NCBI GenBank assembly: GCA_001598975.1
Contig: BBXU01002105.1
Coordinates: 1-43,977, forward strand
DNA: 43,977 bases
From: Parachlorella kessleri
Lineage: Eukaryota > Chlorophyta > Trebouxiophyceae > Chlorellales > Chlorellaceae
Reading direction: 5' to 3'
The translations under genes and the position numbers were made by a program. Each line of letters opens with the position of its first letter. Position 1 is the stretch's first letter. Positions 34,771 through 43,977 of the stretch are shown one piece after another. The notes under the pieces are model-generated. The model was not told the DNA's origin. It saw only the letters and a program-made list of their open reading frames with translations, and searched no databases.

Positions 34771-37700
34771 ATGTCTAAGAAGCGGCTGGCTGACGAGCTT
34801 GCAGAACTTTTCAACCCGGCACCTACCAAAGGTAACTGTGGGGAAGTGCGTGAGAGAGCTGTACCTGGACGGTGTCGAGCCTGAGCGCAGGTTTGCAGCC
34901 CACCCAGCACCCGAAGGCAGGGACTGAAAACCAGCTCTACTTGGTGCAGAGTTGGACCCAGATGCAGACCCCTTTGGAGGGGGGCCAGCTTTGGTAGAAA
35001 GTGACGAAGAGCTGGCAGCAGATGTGCAGCACGTGAGCAGGTGCGAGTCCTTCTCACCATGGTGTGGTGTCCCTCACAGACCTGTCGGAAGTAAGAGGGG
35101 GCGTTGCACTTCCCTGACGTGCCGTGCAGCTGTTTCAGTGTTACGGAAACCGTTCAGTGGGTGGCAGCGCCAAAGGGCTTGCCGCGACGTGCATGCGGCG
35201 TTGTCACCCGGCAGTGATCGGCGTGACAACCTACAGCGCTTTATGTCGATGCTGCTCTGCGTTGGCTATTCAGGCGCGCCAGGGAGAGTGCATTTCGCAT
35301 GCGTGGCGATATCCAGATGGATGGGTTGCATTATAAAGGCCGGCGCACTTCCCGCCGGGCAGCCTTTGGCGGCCAAAGCGACAGCGAAGATGGCAGCGGC
35401 AGTGACAGCGAGGGTGGGGCCGAGGGGGTGGCGAGGGCTGGCAGTGCTGGTGAGGAGGAGGACAATGAAGGGCTGGGGCTGGGGGGACTAGAGGGAGTGG
35501 AGACTGACGCAATCATCGCCTCAGATGATGAGCCAGCAGGCGGGGACATGGGCAGGCAGCAGCAGGAGCGGCTGCAGACGGGGCGGCGGCGGCAGCAGCA
35601 GCAGCACTGGCAGCGAGGGAGAAGCCGAAGGGAGGCAACGCAGGGCAATGGGCATGCTGCCCACCTGGCTAGCGACGGTCATGCTGGCGGTTTAGGCAGT
35701 GGCAGCGACAGCGACGAACAGGGGGCGGCAGGCGATGACAGCAACAAGCTGCCCAACGGCGGGCCTGGCAGTGACTCGGAAGAGCTGGGCACAGGGGAGG
35801 AAATGGAGGAGGGAGATGGCAGAGACGGCAGTGCCGCAGGGCAGAGCAGTGATGAAGCGAGCATGGATGCTGCCGAGGCTAGCAGTGATGAGGAAGGAGC
35901 CAAGCCAGCGGTCAGGCCAGGTGTGTGACGTTGACCTTCATGCCACGGTGACTCGAGGTTTTTACCCCCGATGCTGGAACTGCCAGCGCCCCTGCCCCGC
36001 ACCTTGGCCAGGAGGTTTTCAAGTACGGCTAGCTCATTGAATTTCACAAGGACAAGCTCTTAGTCCCCTAAAAGCCCAGCTCCCTGTGTCCCTGGCTTCT
36101 ACTCCCCTCCGGCCTCAATTATCTGTTAACCTAGGGTGGCCTACCAAACCCCAGGCAGATCCACAGGCAAATGTCCCCCATGGCACCTCCCTGCTCCCTT
36201 GCAGGCAGCCCCGGTGAACCCGACGACGAGATGGCTGAGCTGGAAAGAGAGTACGAGGCGATGCGGGCAGCCGAGGCGGAGGCAGCAGCCGGGCTCAGGG
36301 AGCGTGCGCAGCGTGAGCAGCACAAGGCGCTGGCGGTGAGGGCGCAGGCGCAGCTGTGGGGACGCGGGCTGGAGCTGCGAATACTGCTGCAGCGGGCGCT
36401 GCAGGGAGCCAATCGCCTGCCGCAGGTAGGGCTGGCTGGCTGGCACTTTGCCTGGCCCTGCGCCTTGCTGTTGTGCGCTGCGTCGGTCAGAAGGGCAGGG
36501 GCATTGATGGGGGTGCGCGTCTGACTGCTGTCTATGCTGTGGGCGCCAGGTACATCCTGCCTACGGGATGGCGGCTGGAGCGGCCGTGAGCTGGAGTGCT
36601 CTGCCGTTGTGGGCTTGTGATGCAAGCAAGCCGTTCAGGGCACGGCAGCATTGCAATGCTGAGATATTGCTGTGGAGCTTGGGGGGACGAGGTTCTGGTA
36701 TCCAGGATAGTGGATTTGTTGGCAGTGGGGCAGATGCTAACCTCATTGCCAATCTGGTAGAAGCCTGCCATGACCTGCATGCTCCTACCGGCCACCATCC
36801 ATTTTGGCCTAGTTCCTCCCGAACCTGCACAGATGCTGGCAGGCCTGAGGAGTTACCCTGGCAGCTGAATACCCCCCGGGTTACATATCCATATGTGAGC
36901 CTTGCGCAGGCCCAGGCACATGGCACAGCAGCTGCTGCCAGCGAGGAGCTCCTGGGCGGCTTTAGCAGCCTGGCTCAGGAGGCGGTGGGGCTGCTAGGGG
37001 ATCTGTCAGACCTGGCAGAGACGCTCTACCAGCAGAACCCCGCGGGTGGGTGTGTCGGGACGAGGTCCTGGATATGCGTTGGTGGGTGTGTGAGAGCAGC
37101 ATGTAGGGTTGAGGGCATGGGTGGGTGGGTGGTGTGCGGGGTAGGGCTCTCTCCTGCGGGGAGTTGGTGATGGCTATGTAAGAGAGACCAGCGGGGCCCC
37201 GCTTGTGTATCTTCTTCTGCAGCAGCTGGCATTGAGGGAGCAGACTTGTTGCCAGCATTGTGACTATGCCGTCATGCACGCTGTCGGTCTGCTTCCTCCA
37301 GCTGGGCTGGCACCGCCAACCGAGCGGGCAGGCGCATCCTTTTCCGGAAACCTGGCCAGCACCCGCGCTCCACTCCTCGCCCGTCCCGCCCCTGCGCGCA
37401 CCCCATGCAGTTTGTGAAGCGGCGGCGGGGGCGCAGGCAGGCCGCAAGCGGCTACGGGAGGGCGCAGGCGCAGGGGAGCCCAGCTGTGAGCAGCTCTGGG
37501 CTGAGCTGGATGGCCTGTACAGCGGCTTTGCACCCTTCCGGGACGCAGCGCTGGACCGCTGGCACCGAAAAACCACACTGACCACAGGTGGGCCGGGGCT
37601 GCTGTGCACGGCTACCTTTGCTGGCTGTGTACTCGTACCGAGGCGCCTTGGGAGCTCCCTTGGTGCTATCTGACGGTCGGGGGCGCAGGCGTGAACCCCG

Positions 37701-39299
37701 TTCGACCGGCTTGGAAATGTTGCAGCTATGGGGAGCAAGCCTTGTGATGGCGCCTTAAGATGTCATGCACCCATGCTTCGGCCCGTCCCAGAGCCCTTGC
37801 CGCTCCGGCCGTACCCATCATAGATCCGCCCTTGTTGGCTCTCCAACAGGCACCCAGCTGTGCCACGAGTGCAACCCAAATCGCCTTTCTGCTTCTGTTG
37901 AAACTCACCACTGCCACACCCGACTCCTGCAGGCAGCGCTGTTCGAAGCAGCCTGAAGGCCCTCAACCAGAGCGTGTCAAGCCAGGTGGCCGCTATGATG
38001 CGGGACCCGCACAAGCTGCTGCTGCGCACGCGGCTGCTGCGGAGCCACAGCAAGCCGCTTGGCGGCAGCGGTGGAGCGGCGGCGGAGCAGGTACTGTGGC
38101 GGTGCTGTGCTGTGCCGTGCGTGGTGGGCTGGAGATCTGTGTGCAGTACGTGGGCAGTACCTGCAGGGACGACCCCTTCTACGCCAGGGAGAACTTGCGA
38201 GGAGCGAGGACAGCTGTGTCACCAGGGCGCGCTCTCATCGGATTGCACTGACCACCTGGCCCCTGCGTGGGGTGGGGTGGATTTGCTATGAAACAGGCCG
38301 TGGCGGGCTGCTCTTCTGCCAGTAGAGAGCCTCGAGGCCAGTAGCCACCAGGTGGCTGCGGACGCGCCTTCAGGGCAATCACCCAACGCGGCTGCCCCCC
38401 TGCTACCAGGGCGCATGAGTGGCTCCCTGTGGGGAGGGTCGCCCCAGTGTCCCCTGTCCACCTTACCCCTGATGGGTGCATATCTATGGCAACTGCGCTG
38501 CCTGCAGGCCGAAGCTGGCGTCCCAGAAGCCAACGGAACAAGCGTCAGCAAGCTTGGGGGCCCGGCCGCCGACGAGGGCGGTGATGAGCGGGACCCCGAG
38601 ACTTTTGACGACACCGAGTTCTACCAGACGCTGCTGAAGGAGTTCTTGGAAGGCAGTGGTGCAGCGGCCAGTGGCAGCGGCAACTGGCTGTCGGTGAGCG
38701 GGGGCGCTTTCTGTTGTTTCTGGGCGTGGCCGGTGGTGGAAACAGTGTTGCTGGTTGTGACGGCCTGGGATGGCTGTGGTGGGGCTGCCCTCCTGCTCGC
38801 TTGCAGCCTCGTGCTTGCAAGCCGCGGTGTGGGCGGGCCAGGGTGCTCGCTGGTGAGCGCACAAGGCCCGCGGATCCGCTTACAGTTTTCAGGGGCGGAC
38901 CCCACCGCGGAGGAGCTAGGCGCGCTTGCCACCTTTGTTAAGGCCGCCGGCGCCCTTTCACTGCTTATGCATTCTCTTGCTATCCGTGTACTCTCCTGCT
39001 GTCCTAGCAGCATCTGCGTTCTCGGTGATATACGCTGGTTGGTTCCAGTGAGCCCACTCCCCTCACTGCCGCCGCCTGTTCCCAGACTGCTGCTTACGTT
39101 GCCTACCTGGTCCCATGCCTTTTCCTTGCAGGGTCCCAAGCAGCGCAAGGTGGTGGACCGGCGGGCATCCAAGGGGCGCAAGATACGGTATCACGTTCAC
39201 GAGAAGTTAGTCAACTTCATGACGCCAGTGGACCAGGACGCACCCGTCTTTGCCTCACAGCTGTTCAGCAACCTGTTTGGGGGGCCGAGGGGCGCCTAG
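34771..39299 (+). CDS. AATF/Che-1/Bfr2-family ribosome biogenesis factor
   Basis: Nucleolar protein needed for early 40S ribosome assembly; animal AATF also acts in transcription. Exons: 34771-34831, 34950-35032, 35080-35090 (11 nt, tentative), 35274-35920, 36205-36425, 36910-37045, 37411-37587, 37933-38090, 38508-38693, 38886-38936 (tentative), 39132-39299 (TAG); 632 residues in frame. N-terminus LADELAELFNPAPTKGELDPDADPF; then RMRGDIQMDGLHYKGRRTSRR and a long acidic Ser/Asp/Glu/Gly-rich region (exon 4). The AATF domain has LWGRGLELRILLQRAL and ELDGLYSGFAPFRDAALDRW; the C-terminal TRAUB domain has FDDTEFYQTLLKEFLE and the near-invariant RKVVDRRASKGRKIRYHVHE followed by KLVNFMTPVD and LFSNLFGG. 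The order matches AATF along its whole length. The exons around 36910 and 38886 have the weakest family support. Confidence 0.88.
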
Positions 39300-39803
39300 T
39301 ATCCCTTGTGGGACGGCAGATGCGAGGGTCAGGTGCTAAGTACTTCTGGTAGGACAGGCAGATACCGGGTGAAGGGTGGCTGCACGGTTTTTCTTGGTGG
39401 TACCCCAACTGCGCCTTTGCTGGCTAATGCTGCTGCTGTGTTCGGCGCTGACCTTGAGTAGCATAAGTGCTGCCAGCTTTGTCAATGCAGTTGAGAGCAG
39501 GGAGGTCAGCCTGACAACAGCTAGGACACAGCTGTCCCTGGTCCTTCCCTGACTTTATTTCTTGTCAGCCACTGGTCTCCTTATGGCCACCCAGTTATGG
39601 CCACCCAGTCACTAAGCTTTCCGGTTGTGTTACAAGGTGTGGGCTAGACACTTATGTGCCTTGAACTCTCAAGGCATGCTCACCAGGCATATCTCTGCCT
39701 GAATGTCACACAGCCCTTGTGCCTACATCCAGCACTCCTATATGCCAGGACCACTCTGCCTGCCAGGCCCAACCAGCACCCTGCGGGGCCATCCTTGCAG
39801 CCA
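39300..39803. other. Convergent intergenic region AATF / PDI
   Basis: 504 bp of 3' flanks. A minus-strand TGTAA at 39634-39630 lies 170 nt after the PDI stop and is a candidate poly(A) signal. A tandem near-repeat of GGCCACCCAGT occurs around 39585-39610. No gene seen. Confidence 0.45.
39630..39634 (-). terminator. Candidate poly(A) signal TGTAA of the PDI gene
   Basis: Green-algal-type TGTAA on the minus strand, 170 nt downstream of the PDI stop codon. Confidence 0.35.
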
Positions 39804-40868
39804 TCACTCAGTGGTTTCATCCAGCAGGGTCTTCTTTTGGCCCTCCAGGAACTCCTTGAGTGCCGACAGCTCACGCGACCCTGCAACACAGCAGACTGCC
39901 CTGCCCTGTTTAGGGCTGCTTGTGCCAGGCTTCGTGGGTGACAGGCATTTAGTCCACCCTACTGCCTACATCGCCCTATCAGGGGCAGTTACCAAACACC
40001 GCGCGTGGGGTTCAGCTGGCTGCAAAAACGCCTATAGCACAGCTACAGTCAACTCTGCTGCAGGACTCTAGGCAACAATACAGGCAAGACTCAGGCTCAA
40101 TCTGCATCCAGCCCTGTCAGTCCAGTCCAGCCCAGCTCTACTACCTGTTCGCACTACCTGCCACCCATGCTAATACAGACCACTTCTGTGCCATACCCAC
40201 CACGATACTGTTCCTTGGCTTCGCCCCCTTGATACACCTTCAGCGTGGGGTAACCACGGATCTGCAGAAGGGGACAGAGCAATCCCATCAGCAGTGTGTT
40301 ATTCCAAATCTGAATGGTGTGCACACATGCCCCAGGAACCAACTCCCAGCGTGTGCATATGTGGCATGCCAGCCTGCAGTTGTATAAAGGCTGGATGAGC
40401 TCACCTCAGCCTAGCGGTGAGCTCATCCGCTAGGCACCACAACTGCGGGCTCCAAGCTACCAGTTCAACCCGGACCGCTCTTGCCCCTTCTCCAGCTGCA
40501 TACCTCTGCCTTGTTGCAGATGCCCTTCTCAACAGTGCAGTCCACTGTTGCCACCTGCACGCTGTCGCTGTCCTTGAACTCCTTAGCAAGCGTGTCCCAT
40601 GTGGGAGCCAACCGCTTGCAGTGGCCGCACCAGGGTGCAAAGAACTTGATGAACCACACCTGCGCTACAGCAAGATCAGATCATGATGGTCATTTCCTTC
40701 GGAACGCAAACAAAGGGTGCACCATCAGCTCAAAGCGCTTGCCTTGCCGTCAGCAGTCTTCTCGTCAAAGGTGTCTGCCGTCAGCTTTGTTGCAATGCTG
40801 GCTTCAGAGGCCAGGGCGGTGCCGAGGACCGCCGCTAGGGCTAGCAGAGTGAGTCCCTGGCGCAGCAT
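39804..40868 (-). CDS. Small single-domain protein disulfide isomerase (PDIL5-1-like)
   Basis: Secreted or ER-lumen thioredoxin-fold protein that forms or rearranges disulfides. Exons: 40868-40743, 40659-40504, 40261-40201, 39880-39804 (TGA); 139 residues. A cleavable signal peptide ([20 protein letters not shown]) is followed by one thioredoxin domain: [29 protein letters not shown] (active-site CGHC, canonical PDI rather than the divergent CKHC of some plant PDIL5-1), [20 protein letters not shown], the cis-proline motif [13 protein letters not shown], and [15 protein letters not shown]. Length fits the 140-150 residue PDIL5-1 class. The tail ends DETTE with no KDEL-like signal, so ER retention would need another means. 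The first intron starts GC. ERO1 in the same window acts in the same pathway. Confidence 0.92.
40080..40175 (-). repeat. Dispersed repeat copy 5
   Basis: Longest copy: ACTCAGGCTCAATC, then CCAGCCCTGTCAG, CCCAGCTCTACTACC, and TTCGCACTACCTGCCACC. It lies in the intron between PDI exons 3 and 4. Confidence 0.65.
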
Positions 40869-41216
40869 GGTTAACAAAACTCAGGAAGTGAGGACGCGTT
40901 TGACAAACAGGAAATTTAGAAGGCCGTGGGTGCCACCCTGGCAGTTTGCCGCGAACTGTGCTTTTTGGACAGCTGGGTCCAGACCAGGACATACCACCGT
41001 GTGTTGCCACCAATTGACTATTGAACTGAACAGTTCTGTTCTTTTGGGAGGGGACTGCATGCAATAGCGTAGGGATAACAGATCTCAGCCAGGTTCCTGG
41101 TTGGTGGCTGTGCAGTTCTGGACCGCCCACAGCAGAGTCTCATTCCCACCGTGCGCCTCCCCTCCCCTCGCTCGGTGAAGTCAGTGAGCCGACTGCCGCT
41201 GGCTCCAGGGACACCG
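40869..41216. promoter_or_regulatory. Divergent promoter region, PDI / glycosyltransferase-like
   Basis: 348 bp between two outward-facing start codons. The plus-strand frame of the next gene stays open upstream of its ATG without another ATG, so the start at 41217 is the first possible. No clear TATA box seen. Confidence 0.45.
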
Positions 41217-43957
41217 ATGCGGCCCCCGAAGAGGGGGGCCTACGGGAACCCCCTCCTGGCCCTGTCATTCACCCTGGGCCTCGTAGGTCTCCTCTGTTTC
41301 ACCAACCCCACGTTACTGTCCAGCAGCAGCCTCAGCCAAGAGGCCTCAGAGGAGGGGGGGCCCTCACGTGGCGTGTTTGCTCGAGCGCTGCTGGATCCAG
41401 GCAACGACAGCGGCTCTGACGCCGGCGGCACGCTCACAGACTTGCACGAGCAGCACCAGGACAGCCTGGTGAGCGGCGCTCGGCGAGGCGGCCACGCCGC
41501 TCTGGCGGCGGCGGGGCGGCGGGCAAAGACGCTGGTGCTGTATGTGTACAACGCGCTGGACATCGAGCACCAGAAGAATTTTGACTTCTTCCTGCGCTGG
41601 GGCGTCCAGGAGGGCTTGACGTACAAGTTTATCATCACGGAGGGCGCGGGCGTGCTGGTGCGTGAAACTTGGGGGCGCGTCCGAAGGCGGGCCGCCTTTG
41701 GTGCGGACCCCCCCTCTTTCCTGTAGCTGTCACTGCCAGACGGTGCTTAGCCGTGCCTGTTATGCTTGCAGCGGCATAGGTATACGTCCCGACTTGGCAC
41801 CCTGCCTCATTGGTCCTGAGTAAGGTCTGTTGGACCTTGCCAGTATCGGGCGCCGGTTCACCAGGGCCATAGGCCTGGTCAGCAACGTTTGTGGCAACCT
41901 GTAACCGGCCATTATTGCCTGCAGGACCTGCTCACGCTGCCGCCGCTGCCCCCAAACGCCGAGTATATAAAAACGCGGGCCTGCACCACGACCTGGGGCG
42001 CCGTCGGGGCGGTGCTGGGGCAGCTGCCCACTGCCAAGTTTGAGTACTTCTTGGTGCTGGACTCGTCCGTCAAGGGCCCCTTCATCCCCACATACGCCCA
42101 GCAGGTGGGGGCCAGAACGGCTGCTGTGCATGCGTGTCAGGGGCTGGCATGAAGGGCTGGTGCTATGGGCGACTGGCCTGTTGGGGGCTGGGAGGGTGCC
42201 GACGTGGATGTCGACCTGGGTTGCGGCCAGGCACTGTTGCAGGCACGTAGGCAGGCTGCTCTTGTCCTGCTGCTGATGCCCAGCAGCTCGTGGCTTGGGG
42301 AATGTCCAGGCCCTACCTGATAGCAGCTGCTGCTTGCGTGCGTGCGTGCGCGCCGCGGTGCAGGTGCTGCACTGGACGGAGGTGTTCACCGGCAAGCTGG
42401 GCAGCAAGGTGAAGCTGGTGGGCTCCATGATCAGCTGCGAGGGCAGCCCCAAGGACGGCAACGCCGCCGGCGAGTGGCGGGAGAACCCCTACGTGCTCCC
42501 CTACGTGTGGGCGACAGACAAGGTGGGCCTGGCGGGCTGTCTGCCTGCTCTGGAGCCCTGTGGGCTGGCAGGTGCTGCCTGTGCCGTCAGCGAGCAGTAC
42601 CAACTGTGTTTAGGGGAGGCGACCTGTGCTGGCGTTCAGGACTTTTCATGGCCTGGCGGCTGGGTAGGGCGGCAGCTGGTGGAAACTATGCTGGCCGCCC
42701 ATTGCAGGTTGGCTGGGAGGTGCTGGCGAAGGAGGGCGCGGTGTTCAAGTGCTATGCCAACCCCTGGGACACCCGCTACTACTCCGACTCTGGGGCCTCC
42801 CTGGCGGTGCTCAAGGCCGGCTACAACCTGGACACGCTGCTGACGCGGTACCAGGGCGTGGACTGGTGGAAGCAGGAGAACTGGGGCTGCAACGAGAGGT
42901 GAGCAGGGGGCGAGGGGTACTGGGCCATATGCTCAGTTGCTGCGAGAGGCGCGGCGTGGGGTACTGGGCCATAGGCTCAGTTGCGCAGGAGAGGCATGGC
43001 CTGGGGCAGGGGCACGTAGGCGTACCCGCCTTGCTGTGCGAGCGGCCTAGGAGGTATGTCTCGGCGGTCGTGTCAGGGCAGGCGTGCACGGCTGAGGGAA
43101 GTGCGAAAAAATACTTGTACCCATCTCTATCGGAGAGGTTGGGCCTGCTGTGATGCTCGAGGGTGCTGGGCAGTGCTGTCGACGTGCATGTGGCATGCAG
43201 CATGCACGTGGAACTTGCTGGTGGCTGGGCACAGCGCAGTGGATGGCAGAAAGTTGCATCATTGCTGCAGCATGGACCGGGCCCTAGTCGTCGTTGTAAC
43301 CCTGGTCCCTGACGCCGTTGCTGCAGGGTCCGCCCAGATGGCGAGATGTACTATGATGGCGTCAGCATCACGCCCTATGAGACGGTGTTTGTGCCCGTCA
43401 GCCTGGGCTATGTGCAAAACTCGTGGTCCTTTGTGAAGACAGCAGCCAAATATGAGGAGTGGCTGACCGCAAAGGTGAGGCTACCGGAATTGGCTGCTGT
43501 TGGTGGGGGAGATGGCGGGGTTGGTGCAGCGGTTCTTCCCAGGCATGACTTGATCCCCTGCTTGGGCAAGCCCTGGCGATAGGGGAACATGTGCGTCTTT
43601 GTGCTGCCCAGGCAGGCAGATGCATGCTGCTTAGCCCACCACCAACAAGAGCAGATGAAAAGAACGGATGGCATACTTGCAGGACGTGGTAGAGCTGCCC
43701 TGTGCCATGCCAAGTTATGCATCAGGATGTGATTATGGCATTCATGTATCACCGCACATGTATCACCGCACCGGATGGCCGTCCCTTTTCCTGGGGCCCT
43801 TCTTCATGTCCTACAGCTACTCTCCTTGCAGGCCAACGGCGCCCCCAAGGTGAACGACAATGCCTGGGTGAGCGACTCCATGTCCATCAAGGCCCAGCAA
43901 CTGGTCTACATGAATGCGCGCGGGCCCGGCTGCTTTGACTTCCGCTTCTACCTGCAG
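41217..43957 (+). CDS. Type II membrane glycosyltransferase-like protein, 3'-truncated
   Basis: Partial protein (415 codons in the window) from exons 41217-41657, 41925-42104, 42364-42522, 42708-42898, 43327-43474 and 43832-43957; it continues past the window after a GTGTGT donor at 43958. The short basic cytoplasmic N-terminus (MRPPKRGAYGN) and one membrane helix (LLALSFTLGLVGLLCF) give a Golgi type II topology, followed by a Ser/Gly-rich stem. The lumenal domain has LVLYVYNALDIEHQKNFDFF, KFEYFLVLDSSVKGPFIP, LGSKVKLVGSMISCEG, YVWATDKVGWEVL and LKAGYNLDTLLTRY. The D-S-S-V-K-G-P-F and VKLVGS-x-I-x-C features recall algal glycosyltransferase-like proteins and RgpF-type polysaccharide enzymes. 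This is an inference from motif style; donor sugar, acceptor and exact family are unknown. No DxD catalytic motif could be assigned with confidence. Confidence 0.7.
42914..42984. repeat. Tandem 44-bp near-duplication
   Basis: The block GGGGTACTGGGCCATA at 42914 recurs at 42958, each followed by GCTCAGTTGC, with an offset of 44 bp. It lies in the glycosyltransferase-like intron after exon 4. Confidence 0.75.
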
Positions 43958-43977
43958 GTGTGTGTGTGGGTGGGGGG

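Noticed and set aside
38160..38250. Possible extra AATF exon (DDPFYARENLRG)
   Set aside because: It has an acceptor but no suitable donor in phase, and the flanking exons join in frame without it.
41961..41978. TATA-like GTATATAAAA
   Set aside because: It lies inside a coding exon of the glycosyltransferase-like gene (EYIKT) and is not positioned before a start codon.
1..43977. A clustered defence, toxin or biosynthetic system, CRISPR array, or viral/transposon coding region
   Set aside because: All convincing genes are unrelated eukaryotic housekeeping genes in alternating orientation; no spaced repeat array, transposase, reverse transcriptase or viral hallmark gene was seen.

Overview
This is nuclear DNA from a green alga (core chlorophyte type; I cannot name the species). 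The evidence is eleven eukaryotic genes split by about 77 introns with GT...(C)AG borders and short exons, Ala/Gln/Ser-rich low-complexity protein segments, CA and C-rich microsatellites in introns, and plastid or plant-lineage genes: a Tic22 import factor, a thylakoid-type protein, a plant-type alpha/beta-hydrolase and a plant-type ERO1. I built the gene models by following reading phase across splice sites and comparing the products with family sequences I know. All summed exon lengths are divisible by three.

Layout, left to right: RED/IK spliceosomal protein (+, 5' end outside the window, 349-3291); large alpha/beta-hydrolase lipase (-, 4056-13395, 18 exons); plastid membrane protein of unknown function (+, 13722-15833); ERO1 thiol oxidase (-, 17105-22462, possible last exon 16118-16279); Tic22 (-, 23434-26854); MAD2 spindle checkpoint protein (+, 27056-28365); cytochrome b5-fused fatty acid 2-hydroxylase (+, 28824-30913); plant-lineage protein of unknown function with a C-terminal membrane segment (-, 31375-34123); AATF/Che-1/Bfr2 ribosome biogenesis factor (+, 34771-39299); single-domain PDI (-, 39804-40868); Golgi-type II membrane glycosyltransferase-like protein (+, 41217 to beyond the window end).

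The genes are independent housekeeping units, not an operon or a dedicated gene system. Genes alternate in convergent and divergent pairs, with divergent start-to-start gaps of about 200-650 bp. ERO1 and the small PDI belong to the same ER oxidative-folding pathway but lie about 17 kb apart with unrelated genes between them.

The most interesting points are about gene structure: an 8-nt microexon in the fatty acid 2-hydroxylase, an 11-nt microexon in AATF, three GC-AG introns with nearly the same donor, a partial duplication of an ERO1 exon end including its splice donor, a small dispersed repeat family, and a roughly 500-residue low-complexity insertion just before the catalytic serine of the hydrolase. 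I found no mobile element with coding capacity, no RNA gene and no evidence of a new defence or biosynthetic system.
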